Shown piece by piece: positions 35,378-46,400 of a DNA stretch of 64,000 nucleotides. Both the position numbers and the translations under genes were made by a program. A model generated the notes under the pieces. The model saw only the letters and a program-made list of their open reading frames with translations, was not told the origin of the DNA and made no database searches. Position 1 is the first letter of the stretch, and the number at the start of each line of letters is the position of its first letter. The DNA comes from Ligula intestinalis (taxonomy: Eukaryota; Platyhelminthes; Cestoda; Diphyllobothriidea; Diphyllobothriidae). The stretch covers positions 30,389,591 through 30,453,590 of the forward strand of contig JAYGXS010000005.1 in NCBI GenBank assembly GCA_036362985.1. Reading direction: 5' to 3'.

Positions 35378-35831
35378 TCATTCGCGAGTACGGATGGCAA
35401 AGTAACAGGGCAGTATGTCCACATGCCTATTGATGAAGTTAGGATCTGACACCCAGGCTTCCAGCAGTTCTCGACCAGTATTATTACTGGTTTGTGCTAT
35501 TATCCGTGTGCCCGAGAAGTCGAATTGGTGGCCTTCTTCCAGGGTATGGGTAGCGACCTGGGACAATGGGTCGCCTTTCTGTACTGCCCGTTTGTGCTCT
35601 GTTATTCGCGAGCTAATTCGTCGCCCGATCTGCCCTATATAATTGCAATAACAATCGCGACATAGCACTTGATAAACGACACCAGACTGCTCACTTACAT
35701 CAAGTAGGTCTTTTATTTTCATGGTAGCTGTCGGGCGATGAACAATACCCACGCCGAGCTCTGCAGCGATACGCTCGGTTGCTTCTGACACATTTTTATT
35801 TATACTCCTGATCGGAACCGGCAAGGCAACG
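35378..35831 (-). CDS. Penelope-like GIY-YIG endonuclease (partial polyprotein)
   Basis: Best-preserved Penelope nuclease in the window, about 150 uninterrupted codons. From the N-terminus: the RT-EN linker (ATERIAAELGVGIVHRPTA), GVVYQVLCRDC (GIY half and CxxC), NYIGQIGRRISSRITEH (YIG half, catalytic Arg, EH), ATHTLEEGHQFDF and the C-terminal NFINRHVDILPCY. It ends at a stop at 35378. The RT that should precede it is missing, because a SINE abuts the frame at about 35832. The first methionine of the open frame (35845) is inside SINE sequence and is not a genuine start. Confidence 0.85.
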
Positions 35832-35833
35832 AG

Positions 35834-35995
35834 CCCGCGCTGCAACGGTTAGAGCAATGGACTTCTAACTAGAAAGGTGGTGGATTCGAGCCTCGGCTGG
35901 GGTACCACTTGGGGTTGGGTCTGACTAGCTGACGACGGCTAATAAGCCAGAAATTGCCATCCTAGTCTGCCTTGGCTTTCTCGGTAAAGCTCTTC
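35834..35995 (+). repeat. tRNA-Arg-like SINE with intact hammerhead, copy 3
   Basis: Head: A-box-like CAACGGTTAGAGC, anticodon arm around GGACTTCTAACTAG (UCU, tRNA-Arg-like) and B-box GGATTCGAGCC. Tail: complete hammerhead motif (35923-35967), then CTTGGCTTTCTCGG, shared with copy 2. It is inserted against a Penelope remnant. This is the Sm-alpha style of SINE described in schistosomes (established knowledge); the family match here is an inference. Confidence 0.8.
35923..35967 (+). ncRNA. Type I hammerhead ribozyme motif in SINE tail, complete core
   Basis: Helix I: GACUAG (35923-35928) with CUAGUC (35962-35967), six perfect pairs. Core CUGACGA (35929-35935). Helix II: GGCU-AAUA-AGCC (35937-35948). 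Core GAAA (35950-35953). Helix III: AU/AU with a four-base loop (35953-35960). Cleavage triplet AUC ends at C35961. Every invariant core base is present. The two-base-pair helix III suggests weak activity as a monomer and better activity as a dimer. Confidence 0.8.
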
Positions 35996-36069
35996 AGCCT
36001 ATATAATTAGCCGCATTGCGGGGTGGCTCGAGTGTGAGCTCCAAAGGCACCGGGGCGGGACGAGTGTGT

Positions 36070-36157
36070 CCTGTAACCGATCGGGGTGGCACCTATCTGC
36101 CAGCGTATACGCACATATGTAGTAGAGGATAGGCGTAGCACCCCGATCAGTTACAGG
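36070..36157. repeat. Imperfect inverted repeat (hairpin)
   Basis: 36070-36097 (CCTGTAACCGATCGGGGTG then ACCTATC) pairs with 36128-36157 (GATAGG, then CACCCCGATCAGTTACAGG): a 19-bp arm with one mismatch plus a six-base extension. The spacer is about 30 bp. The function is unknown. It lies just upstream of the RNase H LINE. Confidence 0.7.
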
Positions 36158-36429
36158 ACTCTGTCGTCTCGTTTTGCGCCTTTTGACAAGACCCATTGCT
36201 CAATTGGTGTGGCTCACCCAAGTTTTGAATGCGCTAAGCCTTCATTAAATTCCGTTGCTGAAGAAAAAATATTATTTGGTTTGAAAAAGTTTATCGATTG
36301 GCCCATAACTTTTGAACCCCTACGTGTGCTGCCTTCAGGAGACGAAACTCAGAGATACTCAACTGACGCTTACATTCCCAGGATAGGAAGCCCTAAGACG
36401 GGACAGAGAAGCGGGTTTCTGAAGAGGCC

Positions 36430-39400
36430 TGATGACGATTATCCGAGATGGCATCCCTCATGAGTTGGTACGAGCCCAAAAAAACTGGCATCCAAGAACT
36501 TCAATACATCCGACTGTTCCACGAGGACAACATGATCTGGAGATTGCCAACATATACATCCCGCCAATACGTGCTAGAAATGATGGGACGTTCAGTGAGT
36601 AACCTAATATCCATCTACTCCCTAGTCACCCCAAATGATGTGGCTCGGTGACTTCAATGCGCACTCGGGACTATGGCAGGCCGGAGGGAGAGAGGACGAG
36701 CGAGGGAGAAGAATAGAAGACTGGATTAGAGAGGAAGAGCTTGCCGTTCTGAATGACCCGGCGTGAATAACCTGTCTCCGAAATGGCGGACGCTCAGGCA
36801 CATCTCCGGACATATCCATCACTTCAGCAACAGTAGCAGCAGAATCAACCTGGACAGTACTCAACACGTCCGGCTCCGCCCACAAACCCATTGTCATCCA
36901 GAGGGCACAGCAAGAGGATAAGTCAACCAGCAAGGTAAATCTGTTCCACTGGAAGATATCCGGAGTGGACTGAGAAAAGTTCAACGAAATCGCCGAAAAT
37001 AATCTACACAACCATCCACCTCAGACATCAAAGATTGCAGATCGCGTTGGAACCTTCACTGGAGCAATCATGGAAGGGCTTCACAGAGGTGCGAGGAAAG
37101 TCAGAGCGGGGGGGGGGGAAGATGGCTAGCGTATGGTGGACTGCAAAAGTTGAGGAGGTCACAAAGGAGCGAGACAGGCTGGCCAGTGAGGAGAAGAGGA
37201 ATACGGCGGAGTTGACCCAAGCATGTGAATTAGTAAGAACGACTATAAGCAAAGAGAGGACGAGGACATGGCGAGAGTATCTCGACACTGTCAGAGAGGA
37301 CGATGACCCATCCAAAATGTGGGGTAATATTCATATGCTACAGGGGAAAAACGAGTCAACATCTGACCATGTTATCCTGCAGAGAGACTGCCGCTTCGTC
37401 ACCGACAAACAGAAGGCTAACGCTTTTGGAAGTCAGCATGCCAGTGTGAGCCGACTAAGGCTGGCCAAACATGAAAGAACGATTAAGGGATACGCGGAAA
37501 GAAGCCCTCCACCTTGAGAATGATAACTCCTACGGGCGGGAGTTTACTATCAACAAACTGACTGAATCCTCACAACAATTTAAGGACAAAAAGGCAGGTG
37601 GAGCGGATGAAACCCCTCCCCCAAGGCAGTAAAAAAAACGCTCTACAAATAACAAATGGACTCTACTAAGCATTATAAACCAGAGCAGGCGGGATAAGGC
37701 AATACCCCAGAGCTGGAAAACAGCAATTATAGTACCAATCTTGGAGGCCGGCAAAGACGCGGGGAAACTGGAATCGTACAGACTCATCAGTCTGACCTCT
37801 GTGGTGGGAAAGGTCTGTGAACGAATGGTGGAACACAGACTCCGACACTGGGTTGAAGGGAAACAGAAGCTGGTAGACTATCAAACCGGTTTCCGGAAGA
37901 CGAGGAGCACTGAGGGCCAGCTGATCCGACTATCTCGGTCGGTATCAGATGGTTTCCATAGTAAGCCATGCATAAGGAGAGCTTTGGCTCTCATCGATTT
38001 CAAAAAAGCCTACGACACGGTGTGAAGAGCCGGTCTAACGCTGCAAAGGGCAAAAATGAAGGTCCCAAATTGCCTACAGATTTGGATCGAGAGCTGGCTG
38101 ACCAACCACCAAATGCATGTGCGATACAACGGACGCCTCAGTAGGGAGTTCAGACTTACAAGGGGCTTCCCACAAGCAGCAGTACTCTCTCCTCTTCAAC
38201 ATCTTTATAAATGACCATGGGGATGGCATCGGAGAGGACGCTGAGATAAGCCTTTTCGCGACTGCTGTGGCATGGAGTCAAGATACCAACCCTGACAGGG
38301 CTATCCAGCGAGTGCAGACCGCGACAGAAATGACGGTCCAATGGAGCCGAAAGTGGAAAAATGCAAGTGAACGTCCAAAAGACAGAGTTAGTGGTTTTCA
38401 GTACGACCCCGAGTGAAAGAAAAGGAGTCAAGGCGATCGAGGTTGATGGAATGCAGATCATCCACAGACCAACGGCGAAATTCCTTGGAGTGGTGTATAG
38501 CTCGGGGCTAACGCTTAATGGACACATTGATTTCGTCCTGGAAAAGGCAGAGAAGCGGCTTAATATGATGAGGGCCTTAGGTGGAACAACCTGGGGATGG
38601 CGACCGGAGAACATAAAAAAGTCTACACTGCCTGCGTGCGGCCGGTGATTGAGAACGGATCAGCAGCATGGATGCCGTGGATCTACCGCTCACGACTTGA
38701 CAGGTTGGAAAGCCTGAACCTGAAAGCAGCTCGAATTAAAACGAGTCTCCCAATTTCATGTCCGACGGAGATGGTGCTACTAGAGGGTGATATCCAGACG
38801 ATAGGGGAGAGGGGCAAGTTCGAGGTCATTGGGGCCTACGAACACAGCCTAAGACTTCCCGCACAAAGCCTCCGCAGACAGATTGCCGAAAAGCAGCAGC
38901 CAACCCGGCTAAAGCGGATCTCAACCTGGAGGGAGAATGCGCGACGATGCTTGCACCAAACTCTTGGAGAGGATTTGGAGATACCTAGAGAGCTTTTCGC
39001 TACTAACACGCTAGCCCCATGGTGACGACCTAACATCAATATTCTAAGGAATTTTTAAGATCTCTGTAGCAAGGCAGAGATGGTAGAAAATCGGCAGCGA
39101 ATGGAGGATGAGCTCAACTCNNNNNNNNNNNNNNNNNNNNNNNNNNNNNNNNNNNNNNNNNNNNNNNNNNNNNNNNNNNNNNNNNNNNNNNNNNNNNNNN
39201 NNNNNNNNNNNNNNNNNNNNGAGAAGGGGCGCATGCTACAGCTCATCCTTTGATGCTGAGATGCTAGGCCTACTGACAGCGGCGGAATGGCTAGAGCACC
39301 CACCTGAGATTTGGAGTTCTGCTAGAATCCTTACCGACAGTAAATCCGCTGTAGATGCACTACAGAACTTCAAGACAGGAGAGGACCTTAAGAAACCGTT

Positions 39401-39995
39401 GGTACAACAAGTGATAAATGTTCTGAAGTGAGCCACAACAGGAAGGAGAGTGGAAATTACGTGAATTCACAGCCACGTGGGTATCCCCGGGAATGAACAA
39501 GCAGACGATGAAGCATCAGCGGCCAGGACGGAACCACACGGTAGACCGACATCCCTTGCGGCAAAGATGAAAGCAGTCAGGCGAACGACCCCCAGGACAC
39601 AAATGACACATGAACGCGGCCGAAGAACGTATACGGCCCCAATCAACTGGGATGAATAAAAGAAAATGACTCGGCTAGAAAAAACGACCCTAGTGAGATT
39701 TAGGACCGGGCATTGTCAAAAACTGAATCACATCAGGAAGCGGTACAATCTGACTGATGATTCTACGTGTGCAGCTTGTGGGGAAGAAGAGACTAAAGAA
39801 CACCTGATGGAATGCGCAGCCGAGATGGTCGCCAGAATTCAGGAGTTTGGTATCGGCTACAGACAGAGAGCGCCGATCGACCTAACCGTCCGAAGACCAT
39901 CGGCCACAGTCCGGTATCTGAAGAAGATCCGGAAGTCGTGGTTCTAAAGCCACTTATCTTAAAATTGATCCTGCAACAACAACAACAACAACCCC
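36430..39995 (+). mobile_element. LINE D with endonuclease, RT and RNase H (R1/I-like), defective
   Basis: Order along the plus strand: endonuclease end (NIYIPPIRARNDG, WLGDFNAHSGLW near 36640); linker; RT from about 37550 (KTAIIVPILEAGKD, YRLISLTSVVGKV, ALIDFKKAYDTV, RGFPQAAVLSPLLFNIFIND); thumb and C-terminal part (KFLGVVYSSGLTLNGH); RNase H (about 39225-39530: ILTDSKSAVDALQ and HVGIPGNEQADDEA); and a terminal CCHC-like knuckle (CAACGEEETKEHLMEC). It ends with a (CAA)n tail at 39975-39993. FADD is changed to FATA, and many stops and shifts break the frame. A 100-N gap interrupts it at the start of the RNase H. RNase H after RT points to the R1/I group. Confidence 0.85.
39121..39220. other. 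Assembly gap (100 N)
   Basis: Run of exactly 100 N, the conventional placeholder for a gap of unknown size. It falls inside LINE D between the RT C-terminal region and the RNase H, so the true length here is uncertain. Confidence 0.99.
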
Positions 39996-40309
39996 TACCA
40001 GCAGTTACATTTGAATTCAAGGTTTTCAAACTACATTTTGCATGCATTCTCTAAAAAAATTTGCAAATTTCCTACAAAATGAGGAAGAAGTCACATGGTT
40101 AACACATAATTTTGCAATCAATGTGGATCATGTTGTATACTTTAAGTGCAATATAAATTAACTGACGGATACGATATGATGAATGAAAATCTCGCGGTCA
40201 TTAAAATCGCATAATTCGGCACTTTATTAAGACCGAAGACTTTTCTATTCCTTAGTATAAAATCCGATAAAGGCGTAATCTGCTACCCAACGAGTATATG
40301 AAGGAATAT

Positions 40310-40570
40310 TTCTACACATGTTTCCTATAAAATATATTTAAATTTATAAGGGCATTGAAAATCAATGAGAAAATATAAACAATACATTAGTAGCCAACTT
40401 TACAGAGTATGCTTTTCGTAGGCGGTCAGAAAGAAGCTTGTGCAAAAGCCGGCGTCTTGACATGCAGTATGGTTCAGTATATTCGACATAGTGGCTATCG
40501 CCTTTGAAGACCACATGCAATACTCACAAAATACTCATGAAATACGGAGTGACATATTTGCATTGTTTTG
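40310..40570 (+). repeat. Interspersed repeat, family R3 (copy 1)
   Basis: Begins with ACATGTTTCCTATAAAATAT and AATTTATAAGGGC, and ends near TATTTGCATTGTTTT. The same order of blocks recurs at 56087-56540. It is AT-rich with no coding frame. It may be a non-autonomous element or the 3' end of a LINE. Confidence 0.5.
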
Positions 40571-40640
40571 AGTTGATCCAATTATGAAAAAACTCGAGGT
40601 GTTCGGCGGGATTTGAACCCGCGTGTTTAGAGAAGGCCTT
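40571..40640 (-). repeat. tRNA-like SINE, second family (copy 2, half)
   Basis: Minus strand: B-box GGTTCAAATCCCGCC followed by CGAGTTTTTTCATAATTGGA. The tail TTGATCCAATTATGAAAAA on the plus strand matches 8398-8416. The 5' half (A-box) is not recognisable. It looks like the 3' part of the same SINE family as 8394-8487. Confidence 0.5.
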
Positions 40641-40800
40641 TACTGAAGGAATTGATAAATTAATTTCATAACAAAGTTATCTTGAAGGCGCGGGGATAAA
40701 ATATATCAAATAATGCATAAGGACGTTATCGGCAAAAATCAGCGAAGTGGTGCTATTATATATTATTCGACATGGTTGAGTGAAATACCTTTAGATTAAA

Positions 40801-40867
40801 AGTTTATGGCAAACATAGATTTTCAACAACGCGTCATCAGGCCAAACATTTGCAGGGGAAATGAACG
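40801..40867 (+). repeat. Left arm of inverted repeat around Penelope fragment
   Basis: 67 bp, about 87% identical to the reverse complement of 41429-41495. On the minus strand it contains CTGATGA followed after nine bases by GAAA, which resembles a hammerhead core with a stunted helix II. The two arms flank the Penelope endonuclease remnant, as inverted pLTR pieces would. Confidence 0.75.
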
Positions 40868-40899
40868 ATGTACATAACAAGTAGAGATTGAATAACTGT

Positions 40900-41345
40900 G
40901 TAACATGGGCGCCGATTGGCCACTGCGGACTATGTCAGATTGCTCCAGTGGAGCAGGACACATTTACCGAACGAGGTGCATGGAAAAGAACAGAGCAAAC
41001 ACGTACCGGTCTGGTTAAGCGAAGGTGAAACTAAATTGATCTCGAGCTCCATCCTCGCACACCTTGTCGATACGAATCATCGAGTCGATACCAATAAAGC
41101 CTTTAAGGTTGTCTACCGGACACCAGCTAACTTTTCCAAAGAGTACGCCAACGGATGCTCGCAACAGCTGAAGCAGTAGCCATACGGCTAGCAAATCCAG
41201 TGCTGTGTTGTCAAAAGACGTTGACACAAGCCCTTACACTTCCGTGGCCTGCACCGACACCAGGTGGCGATAGCATTTCGCCCCTACCAACTAGCGGCAG
41301 TCTCTCAGCGAACACGCTGATCTGGCCTACTTGCGCAAATTGATA
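40900..41345 (+). pseudogene. Penelope-like endonuclease C-terminal fragment
   Basis: Frames carry SILAHLVDTNHRVDTNKAFKV (the region after the YIG half, equivalent to VATHTLEEGHQFDFSGTRI in the 35.4-kb copy) and, after a frameshift near 41150, ATAEAVAIRLANPVLCCQK, which matches the family's C-terminal helix and NxxLxVQK motif. The GIY-YIG half is missing or too decayed to see. Confidence 0.6.
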
Positions 41346-41428
41346 TAGTCCGCAGTGGCCAGTCAGCGCCCACGCTAGACGGTTATTGATTTTTCTACAC
41401 TTTCAAACTGTAATTGTTATAAATACGG

Positions 41429-41495
41429 CGTTCATCTTCCCTGCAAATGTTTGGCCTGATGACGAACTGCTGAAAATATATGTCTGTCATAAACT
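41429..41495 (+). repeat. Right arm of inverted repeat around Penelope fragment
   Basis: Inverted partner of 40801-40867. On the plus strand it reads GGCCTGATGACG, then CTGCTGAAAAT, the same hammerhead-like arrangement. The interval between the arms is 561 bp. Confidence 0.75.
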
Positions 41496-43489
41496 GACTT
41501 TAAAAACTAACCATGGAAATATTTACGGAACCTTTAGATTAGTTTTAGAACCCTTTTTTAATAATTAGTGCGAATTGGAAACACATTCGAGAATTTTGGT
41601 CACGATTCCTGAGAAAGAGAATCTACTGTAGCTTATTGTGAATGACTAAAAATTGCCAACAGTAAAAAGTAGTAATGAGCACGAGTAGGTATTGTAAATG
41701 CGCAGTAAGGCGAGGAAGCGGTGCAAAATTCTTGGCGAAATTTGACTTGTGACTTGAGCATATCTTTTTTCACGGTATTTTGATCCATATAGGCATTAAT
41801 TGTGGCGAAAGCATAGGAAGCCCGACATCGAAGGTATCTTATATGCTACTAAGCATGAAAGGACAAAACTTTTATTTTTTGCATTGACTGCATTTTTGCA
41901 TTTATTGAAGAACACCAAGATGAGCAAAAGCAGGTTTAAAATATATCCCTTCGCGAACCGGAAAATATATTCCAAAATTGTTCAAATGCAAATGAAACCA
42001 AGTTTAAGGGATCGTATTTATTGCTTTTAACAAGGAACAATTTCAATTTTAAAAATTGTTTTACTAATCTGGGAAGTGTTTTGCCACAAAATGCAGTAGC
42101 AAAAAGGGTTTGGCCGCATTTTGGTTTCCCACATTGACTATGTGAGAATTAACCAAAACTACCTATCGTGAAGATGACGGTAAAGGTAAATTTTACCAAA
42201 CATAAAGCATGCAGAAATATACTATTGTACGCTATAATTTTTGCTTAGGCGTACCTGAGAAGCGAAACAGACAGAAGAATAATAATTATACCAAAATATA
42301 ACTATATATTCGCCCGGTATTTTTCTGACTTCGCAAGCTTAGAACAAAGCCTTGAATTAATCCGCTATGACGGAAAATACTCCAAGTAACACCAATGTGT
42401 TTGAAATAGTTTGACTAGGGAAAATTTGTTTTTATATTCAGAAAAGTGGTGTAATTATTCATTCAGCTTAAGGAAAAAAATTACTTTATTGTTCGAATTA
42501 ACGGCAATTTTTTACGCCTCCGACACTTAAGAATTATAAAGAATTTTTTTTAAAAAGAAGCAATTTGTCCTTTTTATGTTTCCTTCAAGTAATAAATTTG
42601 CCTAAGGTTGTTCATCATTATCTCCAAGTTTTTGTACATGCGCGAATGTCGGTTTACGAGTGATTATAAATTTTTCGCAAACTTCGACATTCTTCACCAC
42701 TTCTCCACCGTACCGTAAACATCTAACCAAGCCCGGTATCAGTTTTCAAATCCTAAAATATGCAGGATCTGGCCAAATACGAATTTGAATCGAGGCGTTG
42801 TAATAATACAAACGCCACAGTGGCTGGAGTGAAAAGACAGACGGAAGCAATGGAGGCAGTTGTAGAAGAAAGGCTGCTCGCCGAAGTTAAGAATAAGTTC
42901 TGTTACCTTCTGGAGAAATAAACGTCAATAAGAGGACCAGAATGCAAATGTGGACACTTGAGGAGGCCTAACACCTTCAAGCTTTAGATACGTCAAGTCT
43001 CTCAAACCTGATGTCCACAAACCATTGACAAGTGGTGCTGCTCCTTATTACAGTTGGCGCAACACAATTCCCAAAGTCACGTTTTAACGATATAGGTGTT
43101 CAGCCATATCCTCGAGCTGGGAGGCAAAGATGGCTAGAAAAAATCAACTCATCTATCACGGCCTGCTGCCCGAATGACTTACTACATACAAGTAGTCTTG
43201 AAACCATGCTAACCCCGACTGTGAGGAGTGTAGATTAGGGCAGCAAGTAAAAAATTAATTTAACGTCTAAGTGGCCGAGACAGACAGGCACAGTTTCTAC
43301 AAGGTATAAAAGCAGTAGCTTCTATGAGAGACAGGAAATTTCAAGTATCCGTAAATACATCAGGTCCACAAATCTTTTTTGGCAATATTTGTACGTACAG
43401 TGGCTCTCAATTTTTACAAAATATATCCGAGTAAAATGGAACAGAATGAAGACGAGGGAGAGGATCAGGATAGTGGGACGGCCACTTAC
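41496..43489. other. AT-rich region; missing last RCL1 exon expected here or beyond
   Basis: RCL1 should continue downstream of its donor at 43489, but I could not recognise the last roughly 35-40 codons on the minus strand. The rest is AT-rich, with no repeat or RNA that I can support. Confidence 0.3.
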
Positions 43490-46400
43490 ACCAAGACACT
43501 GGCGAATTAGACGGAGACTGGAGACCGTGTATGGTGTAGGCGCTGAGATAAGAAGCTGGCTGGCGTTGTGACCGCCCTCCAAGGCCATCATTGTCAGGGC
43601 TGCAGCCTGCAAGGATTGGTCCGCACATCCACCGAGGTAAATCTAAACATTAAAAGGCGTATGGTAATGATGATGATGATCAGTAGAGAGCAGGTAGATA
43701 GTAATAAGAGCGCATTCTTGACACCTTAATTGAAGCAGAAAGCACAAAATATGGGATCATGGGATGAACTGGTCTCCCTGTGGGTTCAAACCTCCAAACA
43801 ATGACTACGCGGAGTAGTGTGCAGGGTTTCAATGATGTCACTTAACGGTTTGAAACGTTGTGGTCGATAATGACTACACTCCGCTTTTCGACCTATACAC
43901 GAAAACGCGCCGTAGTAGGCATATCATCTGGTGCAGCGGCTACACTTGTACTGCATATTGCTGGTCTCATACCTAATCCAGTTGGCCACAATGGCATCCT
44001 GGATTTAACTTCGCCACGCGTGACGATCTCCAGCACCAGATCTGGAAATTCTACCCAACGACGGAGGCCAAACACCGAAGGTCCGAGAACCGCTACCATG
44101 TTTTGACGAACTGTGTCGAGCCATGTTTTGAGCTGACCCACACCCTTGCAAGGCCTCTGATTGGGTAACGGTGCCGGATTTTGAAGTGGGTAAAAAAACT
44201 ACCAAAACCAATTCATTTATCAGACGGCTTTGGACACCCTTGTGTTGTTGGCACAGCGAGTGTCGACTGTTTCATCGCAGACGAAGTCGTTGAGGATTAC
44301 TCGAAAGAGCAGCAGTGATCAAATACCCTCAGTCTTCCTTCATCTTTCACGCGCACAGCTCAGCATTAAAAACCACACGGCGAGACAGATCGAAGGACTT
44401 TGAAACTAATTACATCGATGCTCCGTTTACAAATCCCACCACCGAACTGACTCCCGCCAGATGGACGCCGTCTTAGGCTCTTCCATGCAGAGATATCTAA
44501 CAGCAAAGAAGATAAGCGCACGATCACTGGGAAATCATATGTATTTCTCTAAGCTCTCGATTTCGTACACCACTCTGGCATCCTCAACCGCACATAAATA
44601 ATGTGTCAGAAGCAACGGAACCTATTGCTGGAGAGGTCAGCGTGGGTATCACCCATAATCAGAAAGCTGCCATGCGTACTCGATCCATTTAAATAAAGGA
44701 CCAACTGACCGCAAGTAAGCACTCTGGTGTCCACTATAAAATGTCCTGTCGTGATTGGTGTCACGCTTATACAGGGCAGGGCAGCTACAAGAAAAGCAAT
44801 CGAATGCACAAAATGTATTCAAACGAGGTTGGTTGATTATATCAAAAGCTAGCATTAAGTGTGATGTGCTAAAAGGACGGGCTCAGATAGAATCACATTC
44901 CAGAAGGTAAACCAGATAAGGTACATAGTTAGCTTGCAGATACCAGAAGAGATATGAAATTCTAAGACGAACCCACGACTTTACTGATCGTATTGTGCGA
45001 CTCGCTTTCAAAGATTTCAAAAAAATATCGCAACAGGCCAGCCGACAAAAGAGCTGAACAACTATGCTTTAATGACCTCATTGGACTCAAAACATTACAT
45101 AGAGCTAACGAACGACCGCCAGTCCGAAGTTTAGAATATCATTCCCTGCATTCGCGGTGTCTGAGGCTGTTACAACCCCACAGTTCGTCCTTCAATTTCC
45201 ACCGTAACAGAGCATTTCAGGAACAGTGATTTGCGCGTTAATTCGTCTTAAGTGAAAGTACACTTTCGAAGCATCTACCGCACTCTCTCTTCCTTCACCA
45301 ACCTGAGCCCGGTGTCAAGACAAAAGTAAAAAGACCAGACGTGGTGTCTGGCGCAGGTGGATGGCGCGACCGAAGCCGCACCTATGCATGCCACCCCTCC
45401 CTCACGCCTATACTCAGCATTTTTTAGCAGCACACAACCCTAATAACGTCTACCGTACCCTTAATTGCCCCATCCGGGTCCAACAGAGTAGGCAAAAACA
45501 CTGAAGTTAAACAAAAAGGCAACATCGTGCTATGCAATGCAAGGACACGATCTCACTGACTGAAACATCGACAGTCTTCTAGGAAAGATGATGGTACTAT
45601 GGGTATTGCAACAATAGTGCGAAACCAGAACGAAAATTGCAGACTTGCCTACATGAGCCCAAATTGGAAACTTGGAGAATAAACCGAAACTTTCTACTTG
45701 TAACGAACATTTAAGAAATTCGCTACACAGCACATGAGGGGAAAAAATGTCTTGGACTGAGACAGTTTAAAAACCAAACAGCTCAGGTGCAAATCTTATA
45801 AATAGACCTGTGACAGTATGTACACAAAAGGAAAGATAGGACACACACATTTCACTTATGAAAATTTCGCAGACACCGCTCGACAGCGAACTCATTCTAA
45901 ACCAAAAGAGCCCTCGGACCGAATCGCCTTTAAAGTGTTACATCGTTTTTTTAGGTAGGACTTCAAAGCAAGCGGCCATTAAACCAGCCAAATAATCGTT
46001 TTAAGGCCAAAGTAGCGAAAGAAGAGAAAATCTATCAGCTTGACAAACCATTTTAATTCCTGGCAAATGTCATTCAACGCTTTGACCACGCCTTCAAAAA
46101 CGTCAGCAGTTCAGCAAATCTGTTCCAAATCTGTTTAAATGCTTATCAAACTGAAGCAAATATTAGTCTTGAGGACAGCGAATGGATGCAAGTTATGAGT
46201 CCGACTCAATAAGGCTTTACTGTAATCAAGGAAAATGGCTTCGTCTGAATCTACTATTCATGAGCTTCAAGATCGTGTGAATAGGATAGGTTTAGGCTAA
46301 CACACGAAATAACTTTGAAACAATAGAAGGATGAAAATGATAGGCAACATGCGGTGGCAGATATCATGCTAATTTATTGCCTTGATAAATTATTATCTTA

